In this document: positions 1-7,460 of the stretch, one piece after another
Numbering within the stretch: the stretch's first letter is position 1
Layout: each line of letters begins with the position of its first letter
NCBI GenBank assembly: GCA_018710885.1
Contig: DVJA01000022.1
Span: 1 to 29,258, forward strand
Source: Scatomorpha merdigallinarum
Lineage (GTDB): Bacteria; Bacillota; Clostridia; Oscillospirales; Oscillospiraceae
Direction: 5' to 3'
Length of the DNA: 29,258 bases
Notes under the pieces: generated by a model
Told to the model about the DNA's origin: nothing
What the model saw: the letters and a program-made list of their open reading frames with translations, nothing else
Databases searched by the model: none
Program-made: the position numbers and the translations under genes

Positions 1-244
1 CATACGCCTGCTCTCTGACCACATCGCCTGGCACCGCATCTTTCCTAGGCCTCCCCTTGGGTCGCGGCACGATCCCTGCTTCCAATTTCGCCTGCTTGCG
101 GTTGTACCGGTTAATCCAATTTTTGATTTGCAACTTGCTCAATCCAAGCCGATCCGCTATCTCCTGCCGCGTCGCACCTTCCTTCCGCATGGCAAGAATT
201 TCTCCTTATAACTCTTGAACGTGCGTATACTTCCTTTTTGACAT
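1..244 (-). pseudogene. IS3-family transposase OrfA, 5' part with premature stop
   Basis: Reading from ATG at 244 gives MSKRKYTHVQEL and then TAA at 206-208. Past the stop the same frame continues as an IS3 OrfA sequence with a helix-turn-helix (EIADRLGLSKLQIKNWINRY) and the basic tail PRPKGRPRKD. OrfA normally binds the element ends and is fused to OrfB by programmed frameshifting. The in-frame TAA would stop normal translation; a restart at ATG 190 would lose about 18 residues but keep the helix-turn-helix. The frame is open to the window edge. The stop may mark a decayed copy or a sequencing error. Transposase identity is fairly sure; inactivity is inferred. Confidence 0.65.
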
Positions 245-251
245 ACGAACA

Positions 252-285
252 CCCCCTGTATAGGTTTATTTTCCTACACAGGGGG
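252..285 (-). promoter_or_regulatory. Hairpin sequestering the transposase Shine-Dalgarno site
   Basis: A 13-base inverted repeat, 252-264 and 273-285, has one G/A wobble-type mismatch and an 8-base AT-rich loop. On the minus strand the 3' arm (264-252) contains the GGGGG that, followed by TG, forms the ribosome binding site 7-8 bases ahead of the orfA ATG. The hairpin lies between the terminal repeat and the gene. In IS10 and IS50, hairpins formed only in read-through transcripts block transposase translation; the same role is inferred here. Confidence 0.55.
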
Positions 286-297
286 CCTTTTGTCTAT

Positions 298-322
298 TGT
301 CCGTTTTTACTGGTTCAGTTCA
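298..322. repeat. IS3-family terminal inverted repeat
   Basis: On the minus strand this 25-base stretch starts TGAACTGAACCAG and ends ACGGACA, matching the usual IS3-family end (TGtACTG..CCc.AAAA..GGACA). It marks 322 as the probable outer boundary of the element. Confidence 0.55.
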
Positions 323-414
323 ATCCTGGGAGGCGTCTTTGCAGTTTGCGTGATTGAGTAGGGAGCCGGCGCTTTAAATATCCGCGAAAACTAACCATTT
401 CTCAACCAAGCATT

Positions 415-423
415 TGCTATATT
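415..423 (+). promoter_or_regulatory. Extended -10 promoter for the secreted protein gene
   Basis: TGC-TATATT at 415-423 is an extended -10 element with no convincing -35 hexamer 17 bases upstream. It lies about 57 bases ahead of the ATG at 480. A small hairpin (acagg/cctgt, about 430-446) follows in the leader. From the IS boundary at 322 to here nothing else is recognised. Confidence 0.4.
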
Positions 424-479
424 AAACGCACAGGCTGCAGCCCTGTAAGCAAATACCACAAATTAAAAGGAGCTTTATT

Positions 480-824
480 ATGTCCAAGATATCTGGTAAA
501 ATGATTACGTCGGTATCCGCTGTTGCGCTTGCGGCAGCCACTCTGGCCTTCTCTGCCTCGGCCGCCTTTGACCAGGACGGAGCAGACGCACAAGAGGCCG
601 CGTCCACCAAAGCCGCCGTGGTCACTGACGCCATGGAGCTTGACGGTGAAGGAACGCTGCTTTTCGACTACGTTGCCAATGTGAACGGCGAGGATGTAAC
701 CTGCGTCACCGAGGCGTCCCCTGCCCTGACCGGCGACGCCGCAGCGGAAGAAGCCGGCAACGTCGGTAACGCTGCTGTCGTGGGCTCTTTGACACCCTCT
801 GTCGAGGCGGTCAGCGCCGAGTAA
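480..824 (+). CDS. Small secreted acidic protein of unknown function
   Basis: This is a 114-residue protein preceded by a clear AAAGGAG site. Residues 1-28 form a signal peptide: basic start (MSKISGK), a hydrophobic alanine-rich core, and a likely cleavage after ASA near residue 28. The mature part of about 86 residues is acidic and rich in Ala, Glu and Asp, has a single Cys (about residue 75, EDVTCV) and has no recognisable domain. It precedes a two-component system on the same strand, so it could be a secreted or cell-wall protein linked to that sensor, but this is inference. With one Cys it is unlikely to be disulfide-stapled within the chain. No family is recognised. Confidence 0.6.
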   Translation: MSKISGKMITSVSAVALAAATLAFSASAAFDQDGADAQEAASTKAAVVTDAMELDGEGTLLFDYVANVNGEDVTCVTEASPALTGDAAAEEAGNVGNAAVVGSLTPSVEAVSAE

Positions 825-826
825 AC

Positions 827-905
827 GCACGGTTCCGTGCCGGCCTGCCTGAACAGGCCATATATTACAATGCAAAGGCCGTGGGAGCCCCGGGTTCCCA
901 CGGCC
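827..905 (+). other. Three consecutive stem-loops between secreted protein and regulator genes
   Basis: Perfect stems occur at 827-840 (gcacg/cgtgc), 842-859 (ggcctg/caggcc, 6-base loop) and 877-905 (ggccgtggga/tcccacggcc, 10 bp with a GC-rich loop). None has a following T-run. They could act as partial terminators or as 3' stabilisers for the upstream message, giving unequal expression of the two genes. Confidence 0.5.
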
Positions 906-928
906 GATTCCAAGTGAGGCACATTCCA

Positions 929-1605
929 ATGAGGATTCTGTACATAGAAGATGAGCGGGAGCTGTCGGACGTGGTATGCAGCGGCCTGCGCAAATGCAGC
1001 TATGCGGTTGACGCCGTCTTTGACGGCTATGAGGCTCTGGAATACTACAACGCCTATGAGTACGACGTAATTGTACTAGACCTGAGCCTTCCCGGCCTGG
1101 ATGGCCTTGAAGTATTGCGCCGGATTAGACAGTCGGACTGCAGGACAAAAATTATGATTCTGTCGGCACGCAGCGCAGTGGACGACCGCGTCAAGGGACT
1201 GAACATGGGGGCCAACGACTATCTGACCAAGCCGTTTGACTTCCTGGAGCTGGAGGCCCGCATACGCACGCTCGGCCGCATCGCCTACATACAGACCGCC
1301 AACACCATGAGCTGCCGTGGCCTGACAATAAACATGGCGGCCAGGAGTGCGTCATACGGGGCTTTCAAGCTGCCGCTGACAAAAAAAGAGTACGCTATCC
1401 TGGAATACATGATGCTGCACAAGAACCAGGTTGTGAGCACAGCGCAGCTCATCGAACACGCCTGGGACAGCAACGCTGACGTCTTTCCCGACTCGCTGAA
1501 ATACCACATCCACGCCATCAAGCGGAAGCTGGCAGAGCGGGCTGTCAGGAGCAAATCATCAGTAATGTGCGTGGCGTGGGATACATGGTGGAGGACAGGC
1601 CATGA
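929..1605 (+). CDS. OmpR/PhoB-family response regulator with C-terminal frameshift
   Basis: The receiver domain covers residues 1-115, with acidic pocket E7-D8, phospho-acceptor D51 (IVLDLSLPG) and the conserved K101 in TKPFD. A winged-helix DNA-binding domain follows. The start is ATG 929, the first codon giving the canonical MRILYIEDE. At the GGG run 1539-1541 one base appears to be missing. With a fourth G the frame continues to the family-typical ending SNVRGVGYMVEDRP and stops with TGA at 1603-1605, overlapping the kinase ATG as ATGA. As written, the frame instead runs on to 1933 through the kinase gene with a non-homologous tail of about 127 residues. Either the gene is broken or the sequence has a base error. 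Coordinates given are those of the repaired gene. Confidence 0.85.
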
Positions 1606-2732
1606 AAAAGAAGTCACTGTGTTTTCAAGTAACTCTGACCACCGCCCTGATACTGTTTCTCTGTGCGGCCCTGCTGACCTTCTTCTCTGCATATCATGCG
1701 GGACGGCAATTCGTCGCAGTTGCGGACAAGGTATCAACGGCGCTGCCGGTCTCCAGCACAGCCGAGCCTGGCCCCGAGGGAGATATTACCTACTCGGTAC
1801 CGACGGAATCCATTACCTCGCTGGCCCGGCAGCAGTTCAACCTTGCAGGTATCGGGGCCATGTTTGCCATCGCGGCGCTTGGCACGGGACTTGTATATCT
1901 GACAACGCGCAGGGCCCTTTCGCCCATACATGAGTTCAGCCAGACCGTGGCTGCCATAACGGAAAACGACCTGGACATACACCTGCGGGAATCAGACGGT
2001 TCCTCCAGCGAGGCTGAGCTGCTGCACCATTCGTTCAACACCATGATGGAGCGCCTGGAGCGCTCGTTTTCGGCGCAGAAGCTATTCGCCGAAAACGCAG
2101 CCCACGAACTGAAGAACCCACTGGCGACCATTATCGCCACAGTGCAGGTATCCCGCCTGTCTCCACCCTCGCCTGCCGAATACATGCATGTCCTGAGCTC
2201 GATTGAGGCCAACGCCAAGCGCATGCAGGGCACCCTGGAGGGGCTGCTGCGCCTGTGCGACGGGCAGGCCGGGTTCGAGACCGGTGAAATCCGGCTTGAG
2301 GACCTGTTTGCGGATATACTCAGGGAGGCCGGGCCAAAGATGAGGGAGATGAACGTCTCGGCCAGCGTTGACTGCTCGGCCATGCCGGCGGTTTGCGGGA
2401 ACTATGAACTGCTTTACCGCGCTTTTTACAACCTCATTGAAAACGCCATAAAGTACAACCGCCCGGGGGGAGAGATACGCATAACGTCCTGCGCGCTCGG
2501 CAGACGGGGCGAGATCGTCATATCTGACAGTGGATACGGTATTGAGCCCTCGGCGCTCCCACGGATTTTTGAACCCTTTTACCGTACAGACCCACAGCGC
2601 TCGCGCAGAACCGACGGCAGCGGGCTGGGCCTCTCCATCGTTAAATCAATAATTGAACGCCACAGCTGGAGTATCTCTGCCGAAAGCGTGCCTGACCAGG
2701 GCACGACTTTCACCATAAGCCTGTTCCGGTAA
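1602..2732 (+). CDS. Membrane sensor histidine kinase, partner of the 929 regulator
   Basis: This 376-residue protein has two membrane helices (about 10-30 and 81-100) around a short extracellular loop of about 50 residues, then a HAMP-like linker. The H-box FAENAAHELKNPLATI carries the phospho-accepting H168. The ATPase core shows the N box (NLIENAIKYN), G1 (DSGYGIE), F box (FEPFYR) and G2 (GSGLGLSIV), so it should be active. It likely phosphorylates D51 of the regulator encoded just upstream. The gene starts inside the regulator's ancestral stop codon (ATGA), a typical coupled arrangement. The signal is unknown; the small secreted protein at 480 is a possible input. Confidence 0.92.
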   Translation: MKKKSLCFQVTLTTALILFLCAALLTFFSAYHAGRQFVAVADKVSTALPVSSTAEPGPEGDITYSVPTESITSLARQQFNLAGIGAMFAIAALGTGLVYLTTRRALSPIHEFSQTVAAITENDLDIHLRESDGSSSEAELLHHSFNTMMERLERSFSAQKLFAENAAHELKNPLATIIATVQVSRLSPPSPAEYMHVLSSIEANAKRMQGTLEGLLRLCDGQAGFETGEIRLEDLFADILREAGPKMREMNVSASVDCSAMPAVCGNYELLYRAFYNLIENAIKYNRPGGEIRITSCALGRRGEIVISDSGYGIEPSALPRIFEPFYRTDPQRSRRTDGSGLGLSIVKSIIERHSWSISAESVPDQGTTFTISLFR

Positions 2733-2771
2733 ATGATAAAAGCACCCTTTTACGGGGTGCTTTTATCATTT
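2731..2771. terminator. Bidirectional intrinsic terminator
   Basis: A perfect 17-bp stem (2731-2747 with 2755-2771) has a 7-base loop and A/T-rich flanks, so T-runs lie on the 3' side in both directions. It starts at the kinase stop codon and also serves the convergent nitroreductase gene. Confidence 0.85.
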
Positions 2772-2819
2772 GTACCAGCTGTAAAGTTATGAGCTTTCAG
2801 CCGTCTTGTCCGTATTTGT

Positions 2820-3332
2820 TCACATGTATACAACCGTCTCGGAGAGCTCTTTGCGGCTCGTGTGATTGGGCAGGGGGCCGGCGCCCCCGGCGGCGTAGCC
2901 TAGGTCCATGAGCATCAGCACGCGCTCGTTTTCCGGCAGGCCGAGAATCCTGGCGGCCTCATCCGGGTCAAAACGGTTGAGCCAGCAGCTATCCACTCCG
3001 GCGTTCGCCGCAGCGAGCAGCATGTGCGTGGCGACTATGGCAGCATCCTCCACGCCGGAGGTGTGCTTCCCGCCGGGATAGGTGAATACATTGGCGCTGT
3101 CGTAGGCCACAACAAGCACTGTGCTGGACCCGTAGCGGCAGGGAGTTATCTCGTCTACTTTCGCAAGCGCGGCTTCGGACTGCATGACGTACACTCTCTG
3201 TTCCTGCAGATTCTTAGCCGTGGGTGCGAGCCGTCCAGCCTCCAATATGGCGGCAAGCTGATCCTTTTCGACGGGCCGTCCGTCAAACTTCTTGCACGAG
3301 TAGCGCTCTGCTATGAGCTTGGTGAATTCCAT
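2820..3332 (-). CDS. Nitroreductase-family flavoprotein
   Basis: This 170-residue protein has the features of a short FMN-dependent nitroreductase: N-terminal ERYSCKKFDGRPV with the Arg/Ser/Lys FMN-phosphate contacts, LEAGRLAPTAKNLQ, a glycine-containing centre (GVEDAAIVATHMLLAA, GVDSCWLNRF), and a C-terminal LMDLGYA. Such enzymes use NAD(P)H to reduce nitro compounds, quinones or related acceptors in the cytoplasm; the natural substrate cannot be read from sequence. The ATG at 3332 has a CGGAGGTG site and a good promoter. It is a single-gene unit between two terminator or promoter regions and is unrelated in layout to the ferredoxin-nitroreductase at 21613. Confidence 0.85.
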   Translation of the reverse strand: MEFTKLIAERYSCKKFDGRPVEKDQLAAILEAGRLAPTAKNLQEQRVYVMQSEAALAKVDEITPCRYGSSTVLVVAYDSANVFTYPGGKHTSGVEDAAIVATHMLLAAANAGVDSCWLNRFDPDEAARILGLPENERVLMLMDLGYAAGGAGPLPNHTSRKELSETVVYM

Positions 3333-3361
3333 TCAGACACCTCCGTGGTAGTGATAGTTAC

Positions 3362-3390
3362 ATTCTACCACAGCGCTTTGAAAATGTTAA
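3362..3390 (-). promoter_or_regulatory. Promoter of the nitroreductase gene
   Basis: On the minus strand, TTAACA (3390-3385), a 17-base spacer, and TAGAAT (3367-3362) preceded by TG one base away (extended -10). It lies 30 bases ahead of the ATG. Confidence 0.7.
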
Positions 3391-3654
3391 GACCTGTGTA
3401 CACGGCCAGCGATGATATCGCAGGCAAGTCCGGTCTCCTTTCTCAGCCTTTTACGTTGCCGGAAAGCATCCGCATTACCCCTGCGGACATTATATCCGGT
3501 GTAAAGGGAAACGCGAGCAACGCGGATTAACATTCGCTCTATTCAATCACATTTGCATAAATACACGGCCCAGGAGGGAAGAGCCGTCATATCGCACAGA
3601 GGCATGACAGCTTGCAGCCGCAAATTGTAAAGCCTCACAAAACTGAAAATGACT
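3391..3654. other. Gene-free stretch upstream of the arginine cluster
   Basis: No coding region with a ribosome site is seen in these 264 bases. A small perfect stem (tccgca/tgcgga) lies near 3467-3485, and an inverted pair acggc/gccgt near 3565-3590. Neither can be assigned a function. An eight-codon frame starting at ATG 3603 lies upstream of the argG promoter, so it cannot be a leader peptide for argG from that promoter. Confidence 0.4.
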
Positions 3655-3684
3655 ATTGCATATTTATTCATTGCGTGCTATAAT
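3655..3684 (+). promoter_or_regulatory. argG promoter overlapped by an ARG box (ArgR operator)
   Basis: The -35 TTGCAT (3656-3661), a 17-base spacer and the extended -10 TGC-TATAAT (3676-3684) form a strong vegetative promoter. Positions 3655-3672 read attgcatatttattcatt, close to the ARG box pattern TGAAT-wwww-ATTCA, with one half-site perfect and the other differing at one base. The box covers the -35 and spacer, so arginine-bound ArgR would block polymerase. The regulator itself is not in the window. This promoter probably drives the whole argG-argF run. Confidence 0.72.
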
Positions 3685-3728
3685 CAGCGCATAAACCAAA
3701 GACCACAACGCATATTGGAGGCTTTATC

Positions 3729-4961
3729 ATGAATAAATCGGACATCAAGAAAGTCGTACTCGCATATTCCGGCGGCCTGGATACATCCATTATCATCCCC
3801 TGGCTGAAAGAAAATTACAACAACTGTGAAGTTATCGCCGTCTCCGGCAACGTCGGGCAGGCCGACGAGCTCGAGGGCCTCGAGGAGAAGGCGCTCAAGA
3901 CCGGCGCGAGCAAGCTCTATGTCGAGGACATCACCGACGAATTCGTGGACGACTTCATCATCCCCGCGATGAAGGCCGGCGCGAAGTACGAGGACTACCT
4001 GCTCGGCACTTCCCTGGCCAGGCCCCCGATAGCCAAGCGCCTGGCTGAGATAGCCATCAAGGAGGGCGCGGACGCCATCTGCCACGGCTGCACCGGCAAG
4101 GGCAACGACCAGGTCAGGTTCGAGCTCACCCTGAAGCACTTCGTCCCCGACATGCCCATTATCGCCCCCTGGCGTGAGTGGAGCATCAAGTCCAGGGAAG
4201 AGGAGATAGCTTACGCCGAGGCGCACAACGTGCCGCTGAAGATAAACCGCGAGACCAACTACTCCAAGGACAAGAACATGTGGCACCTGAGCCACGAGGG
4301 CCTCGACCTCGAGGACGCGGGCAACGAGCCGACCTACGAGAAGAAGGGATTCCTGGAGATGGGCGTCTCCCCGATGGACGCTCCGGACGAGCCAACCTAT
4401 ATCACTCTCGAGTTTGAAGCGGGCGTGCCCGTCGCGCTCGACGGCGTGAAGATGAGCGCCAAGGACATCATCCTCAAGCTCAACGAGCTGGGCGGGGCGA
4501 ACGGAATCGGCCTGCTGGACATCGTAGAGAACAGGCTTGTCGGCATGAAGTGCCGCGGCGTCTACGAGACCCCGGGCGGCACCATCCTCTACGCCGCGCA
4601 TGAGTACCTTGAGACGCTCTGCCTCGACAAGATGACCATGCACAAGAAGCAGGAGCTGGCCATTACCTACGGAGAGCTCGTCTACAACGGCCAGTGGTAC
4701 ACCCCGCTGCGCGAGGCTCTGGCGGCCTTCGTCGACAAGACGCAGGAGCACGTCACAGGTACCGTGAAGCTCAAGCTCTACAAGGGCAACATCATCAAGG
4801 CCGGCGCGTGGAGCGATTGGAGCCTCTACAGCGAGGAAATCGCCACCTTCGGCGAGGACCACGTCTACAACCAGGCCGACAGCAAGGGCTTCATCAACCT
4901 CTACGGCCTGCCGATAAAGGTCCAGGCCCAGGTTGACGCAAAGAACGCCAAGAAAGGCTGA
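3729..4961 (+). CDS. argG: Argininosuccinate synthase
   Basis: This 410-residue cytoplasmic enzyme joins citrulline and aspartate with ATP to make argininosuccinate, the penultimate step of arginine synthesis. The N-type ATP pyrophosphatase loop AYSGGLDTS sits at residues 12-20, and the family signatures GCTGKGNDQVRFE and TPGGT follow. Length matches the usual 400-410. The start ATG has TTGGAGG nine bases upstream. It is the first gene of the cluster, directly behind the ARG-box promoter. Isoleucine codons here are mostly ATC, unlike the AUA-rich genes that follow. Confidence 0.97.
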   Translation: MNKSDIKKVVLAYSGGLDTSIIIPWLKENYNNCEVIAVSGNVGQADELEGLEEKALKTGASKLYVEDITDEFVDDFIIPAMKAGAKYEDYLLGTSLARPPIAKRLAEIAIKEGADAICHGCTGKGNDQVRFELTLKHFVPDMPIIAPWREWSIKSREEEIAYAEAHNVPLKINRETNYSKDKNMWHLSHEGLDLEDAGNEPTYEKKGFLEMGVSPMDAPDEPTYITLEFEAGVPVALDGVKMSAKDIILKLNELGGANGIGLLDIVENRLVGMKCRGVYETPGGTILYAAHEYLETLCLDKMTMHKKQELAITYGELVYNGQWYTPLREALAAFVDKTQEHVTGTVKLKLYKGNIIKAGAWSDWSLYSEEIATFGEDHVYNQADSKGFINLYGLPIKVQAQVDAKNAKKG

Positions 4962-4977
4962 ACCGCTGTCCAAGTAG

Positions 4978-5064
4978 CGCTCCACGAGGTACACGCCCGC
5001 ATGGAGCGTGCGCAGAGCAGCCGACTAATTAACACAATACGGGGCGGGGTTACCCGCCCCATTT
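4978..5064 (+). other. Two hairpins in the argG-argH gap, second terminator-like
   Basis: The 133-base gap holds a 7-bp stem (4978-4984 with 5002-5008) and an 8-bp GC stem (ggggcggg 5041-5048 / cccgcccc 5053-5060, 4-base loop) followed by ATTTTC. The second resembles a weak intrinsic terminator and could lower expression of argH-argF relative to argG. All later gene junctions in the cluster are shorter. Confidence 0.5.
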
Positions 5065-5094
5065 TCGATTACAGCATCAAGGGAGAGGCAAGGC

Positions 5095-6471
5095 ATGGAA
5101 AAGCTATGGGCAGGACGCAGCGCGGGCGCGCTGGACAAATACGCCGACGAGCTCAACTCGAGCATTGGGATAGACAAGCGCATGTATAAGCAGGACATAC
5201 AGGGAAGTATCGCCCATGCGGGCATGCTGGCCAAGTGCGGGATAATAACGCCGGACGAGGGCGCGCAGCTCATAGAGGGCCTCGGCGGTATACTCGCAGA
5301 CCTCGAGAGCGGCGCGCTGGAGATAGACACGGCCGCAGAGGACATACACAGCTTCGTCGAAGCCGAGCTCACTTCAAGGCTTGGCGACGTGGGCAAGAAG
5401 CTCCACACCGCGCGCAGCCGCAACGACCAGGTGGCGCTCGACGTGCGCATGTACCTGCGCGACGAGTGCAAGGAGGCGGTGGCGCTGATAAAGGACGTCA
5501 TAAGCGCCCTCTGCCACGTAGCGGAGCAGCACCAGCACACTATAATGCCCGGCTATACGCATTTGCAGCGCGCGCAGCCCGTGACCTTCGCGCACCATCT
5601 GCTGGCTTACGGCATGATGCTCGCGCGCGACATTTCACGCCTCAACGACGCGGCCAAACGCATGAACCTCTCTCCGCTCGGCGTGGCGGCGCTCGCGGGT
5701 ACCACGCACCCGATAGACCGCTCCGTGACCGCTGAAGCGCTCGGCTTTGACGGCTACAGCCTCAACAGCATGGACGCCGTCTCCGACCGCGACCACTGCG
5801 TGGAGCTGTGCGCGGACCTCTCGATATTAATGATGCACCTCTCGCGGCTGAGCGAGGAGCTGATACTTTGGTCGAGCTGGGAGTTCAAGTTCATCGAGCT
5901 CTCCGATCAGTTTACAACAGGTTCGAGTATCATGCCGCAGAAGAAAAACTCCGACATGGCCGAGCTGGTGCGCGGCAAGACCGGCCGGGTCTATGGCGAC
6001 CTCACGACGCTGCTCGTGATGCTCAAGGGCCTGCCGCTGGCGTACAACAAGGACATGCAGGAGGACAAGGAGGCCGTCTTTGACGCCTTCGACACAGCGA
6101 AGCTCTGCCTGACCGTGTACGCGCCGATGATAGCCACGATGAAGGTCAACGAGGACAACATGCTCGCTGCGGCCAAGGGTGGTTTCATCAACGCCACGGA
6201 CCTGGCCGATTACCTGGCGAAGAAGGGCGTGCCATTCCGCACGGCCTACAAGCTCACGGGCCAGATCGTCGCGGACTGCGCGAAGAGCGGCAAGGCGCTG
6301 GAGGATTTGACGCTCGGCGAGTACAAAGTCTACTCCGATGTGTTTGACGATGGCCTCTACGACGCGATTTCGCTGAAAAACTGCGTGGCCAGGCGGGTGA
6401 GCGCCGGCGGCGCGGCACCGGCCAATTTGAAGGCCCAGTTCGAGTACCTGAGAGGTGTTATGGATGACTAA
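5095..6471 (+). CDS. argH: Argininosuccinate lyase
   Basis: This 458-residue member of the fumarase/aspartase superfamily splits argininosuccinate into arginine and fumarate. The three superfamily regions are visible: TARSRNDQV near 105-113, the catalytic-histidine region GYTHLQRAQP with H156, and the mobile signature loop GSSIMPQKKNSD at 276-287, whose Ser is the catalytic base. Length is normal. The ATG follows an AGGGAGAGG site. The stop overlaps the argC start by eight bases, showing translational coupling. Its codon use (mostly AUA for Ile) differs from argG. Confidence 0.97.
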   Translation: MEKLWAGRSAGALDKYADELNSSIGIDKRMYKQDIQGSIAHAGMLAKCGIITPDEGAQLIEGLGGILADLESGALEIDTAAEDIHSFVEAELTSRLGDVGKKLHTARSRNDQVALDVRMYLRDECKEAVALIKDVISALCHVAEQHQHTIMPGYTHLQRAQPVTFAHHLLAYGMMLARDISRLNDAAKRMNLSPLGVAALAGTTHPIDRSVTAEALGFDGYSLNSMDAVSDRDHCVELCADLSILMMHLSRLSEELILWSSWEFKFIELSDQFTTGSSIMPQKKNSDMAELVRGKTGRVYGDLTTLLVMLKGLPLAYNKDMQEDKEAVFDAFDTAKLCLTVYAPMIATMKVNEDNMLAAAKGGFINATDLADYLAKKGVPFRTAYKLTGQIVADCAKSGKALEDLTLGEYKVYSDVFDDGLYDAISLKNCVARRVSAGGAAPANLKAQFEYLRGVMDD

Positions 6472-7396
6472 GGTGTTTATCGACGGCAGTGCCGGTACCG
6501 CCGGGCTGCGTATACGCTCCCGGCTCGAGGGGCGCGCGGATTTGGACGTGAGCGTCCTCGAGGGCGAGGCGCGCAAAGATACGGAAAAGCGCCGCGAGAT
6601 GCTCAATTCCTGCGACATAGCCGTACTCTGCCTGCCCGATGAGGCGAGCCGCGAGAGCGTGGCCATTATAGAAAACCCAGCTGTGCGCGTGGTCGACACC
6701 TCGACGGCGCACCGTGTCGCTCCGGGCTGGGCCTATGGTTTTCCGGAACTCAGCGCGGCGCACCGGGAGGCGATAGTCTCCGGCAGGCGCGTAGCCTCGC
6801 CGGGCTGCCACGCCGGCGGCTTCATAGTGCTTGTGCAGCCGCTCATCGAGTCGGGCATACTCCCGGCAGATGCGCTTTTGACCTGTCACTCGCTCACCGG
6901 CTATTCCGGCGGCGGCAAGGGCATGATAGCTGAGTACGAATCTGCCGGACGCAGCCCGGAACTATACTCGCCCCGCGAGTACGGCCTGACACAGACGCAT
7001 AAGCACCTGCCGGAGATGAGCGGGATTTCAGGGCTCGAGAACTATCCCGCGTTCTGCCCCATCGTAGCGGACTTCTACAGCGGCATGCTGGTCACGGTCC
7101 CGCTCTTCGGCTCGCAGCTCAATGCCGGATACACGATTGACGATGTGCGCGCCTGCTATGCGGCCAAGTTCACAGGTCCGGTCGTGAAGTATGTAGGCGC
7201 TATGGACAAAGCGGGCTTCGTCGCCTCCAATACGCTCTCCGGCACAGACGCGATGGAAGTTGCTGTTTGCGGGAACGCAGAGAGGATGCTGCTGATGTCG
7301 CGCTTTGACAACCTGGGCAAAGGCGCCTCCGGCGCCGCCGTTCAGTGCCTGAACCTGATGATAGGCGCCCCTGAAACCAAGGGCCTGGTTCTCTGA
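6464..7396 (+). CDS. argC: N-acetyl-gamma-glutamyl-phosphate reductase (type 2)
   Basis: This 310-residue enzyme reduces N-acetylglutamyl phosphate to the semialdehyde with NADPH, the third step of the acetylated ornithine pathway. The N-terminus is an NAD(P)-binding fold (VFIDGSAGTAGL). The catalytic cysteine is C115 in ASPGCHAGGF, where most type 2 enzymes have NPGCYPTGF. The sequence YGFPEL and the short length place it in the type 2 subfamily (about 310 residues) rather than the about 345-residue type 1. The start chosen is ATG 6464 with GAGAGGTG six bases ahead; GTG 6455 is in frame but lies inside that site. Confidence 0.94.
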   Translation: MTKVFIDGSAGTAGLRIRSRLEGRADLDVSVLEGEARKDTEKRREMLNSCDIAVLCLPDEASRESVAIIENPAVRVVDTSTAHRVAPGWAYGFPELSAAHREAIVSGRRVASPGCHAGGFIVLVQPLIESGILPADALLTCHSLTGYSGGGKGMIAEYESAGRSPELYSPREYGLTQTHKHLPEMSGISGLENYPAFCPIVADFYSGMLVTVPLFGSQLNAGYTIDDVRACYAAKFTGPVVKYVGAMDKAGFVASNTLSGTDAMEVAVCGNAERMLLMSRFDNLGKGASGAAVQCLNLMIGAPETKGLVL

Positions 7397-7460
7397 GGCG
7401 GGCAGCCTGCCCGCGCGGCGAGGACAACGAGAGAGATCAATATGAGAAGGAGTTTGGACC

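Larger units (their letters stand above)
1..322 (-). mobile_element. IS3-family insertion sequence, left end (truncated by window edge)
   Basis: The stretch carries an IS3-type terminal repeat (298-322), a hairpin (252-285) and the start of an orfA-type helix-turn-helix transposase gene reading toward position 1. The terminal repeat read on the minus strand begins TGAACTGAACC and ends CGGACA, close to the IS3/IS150 pattern TGTACTG...GGACA. The rest of the element, including orfB with the DDE catalytic domain, lies outside the window, so the far end and any target duplication cannot be seen. The family call rests on the repeat and the partial transposase. Confidence 0.72.

Noticed and set aside
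881..928. N-terminal extension of the response regulator from GTG/ATG-like codons at 881
   Set aside because: The extra 16 residues fall in the strong hairpin 877-905 and precede the canonical MRILYIEDE start; no ribosome site supports them.
1606..1933. C-terminal tail of about 110 residues on the regulator overlapping the kinase
   Set aside because: It is the kinase gene read out of frame after the frameshift and resembles no protein family.
3603..3629. Eight-codon arginine leader peptide upstream of argG
   Set aside because: It lies upstream of the argG promoter and has one Arg codon, so it cannot control argG by attenuation.
3634..3651. Second tandem ARG box upstream of the first
   Set aside because: The expected half-sites are not recognisable at the usual 2-3 base spacing.
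3684..4994. Long open frame antisense to argG
   Set aside because: It is a shadow of a GC-rich gene with no ribosome site; argG on the plus strand is certain.
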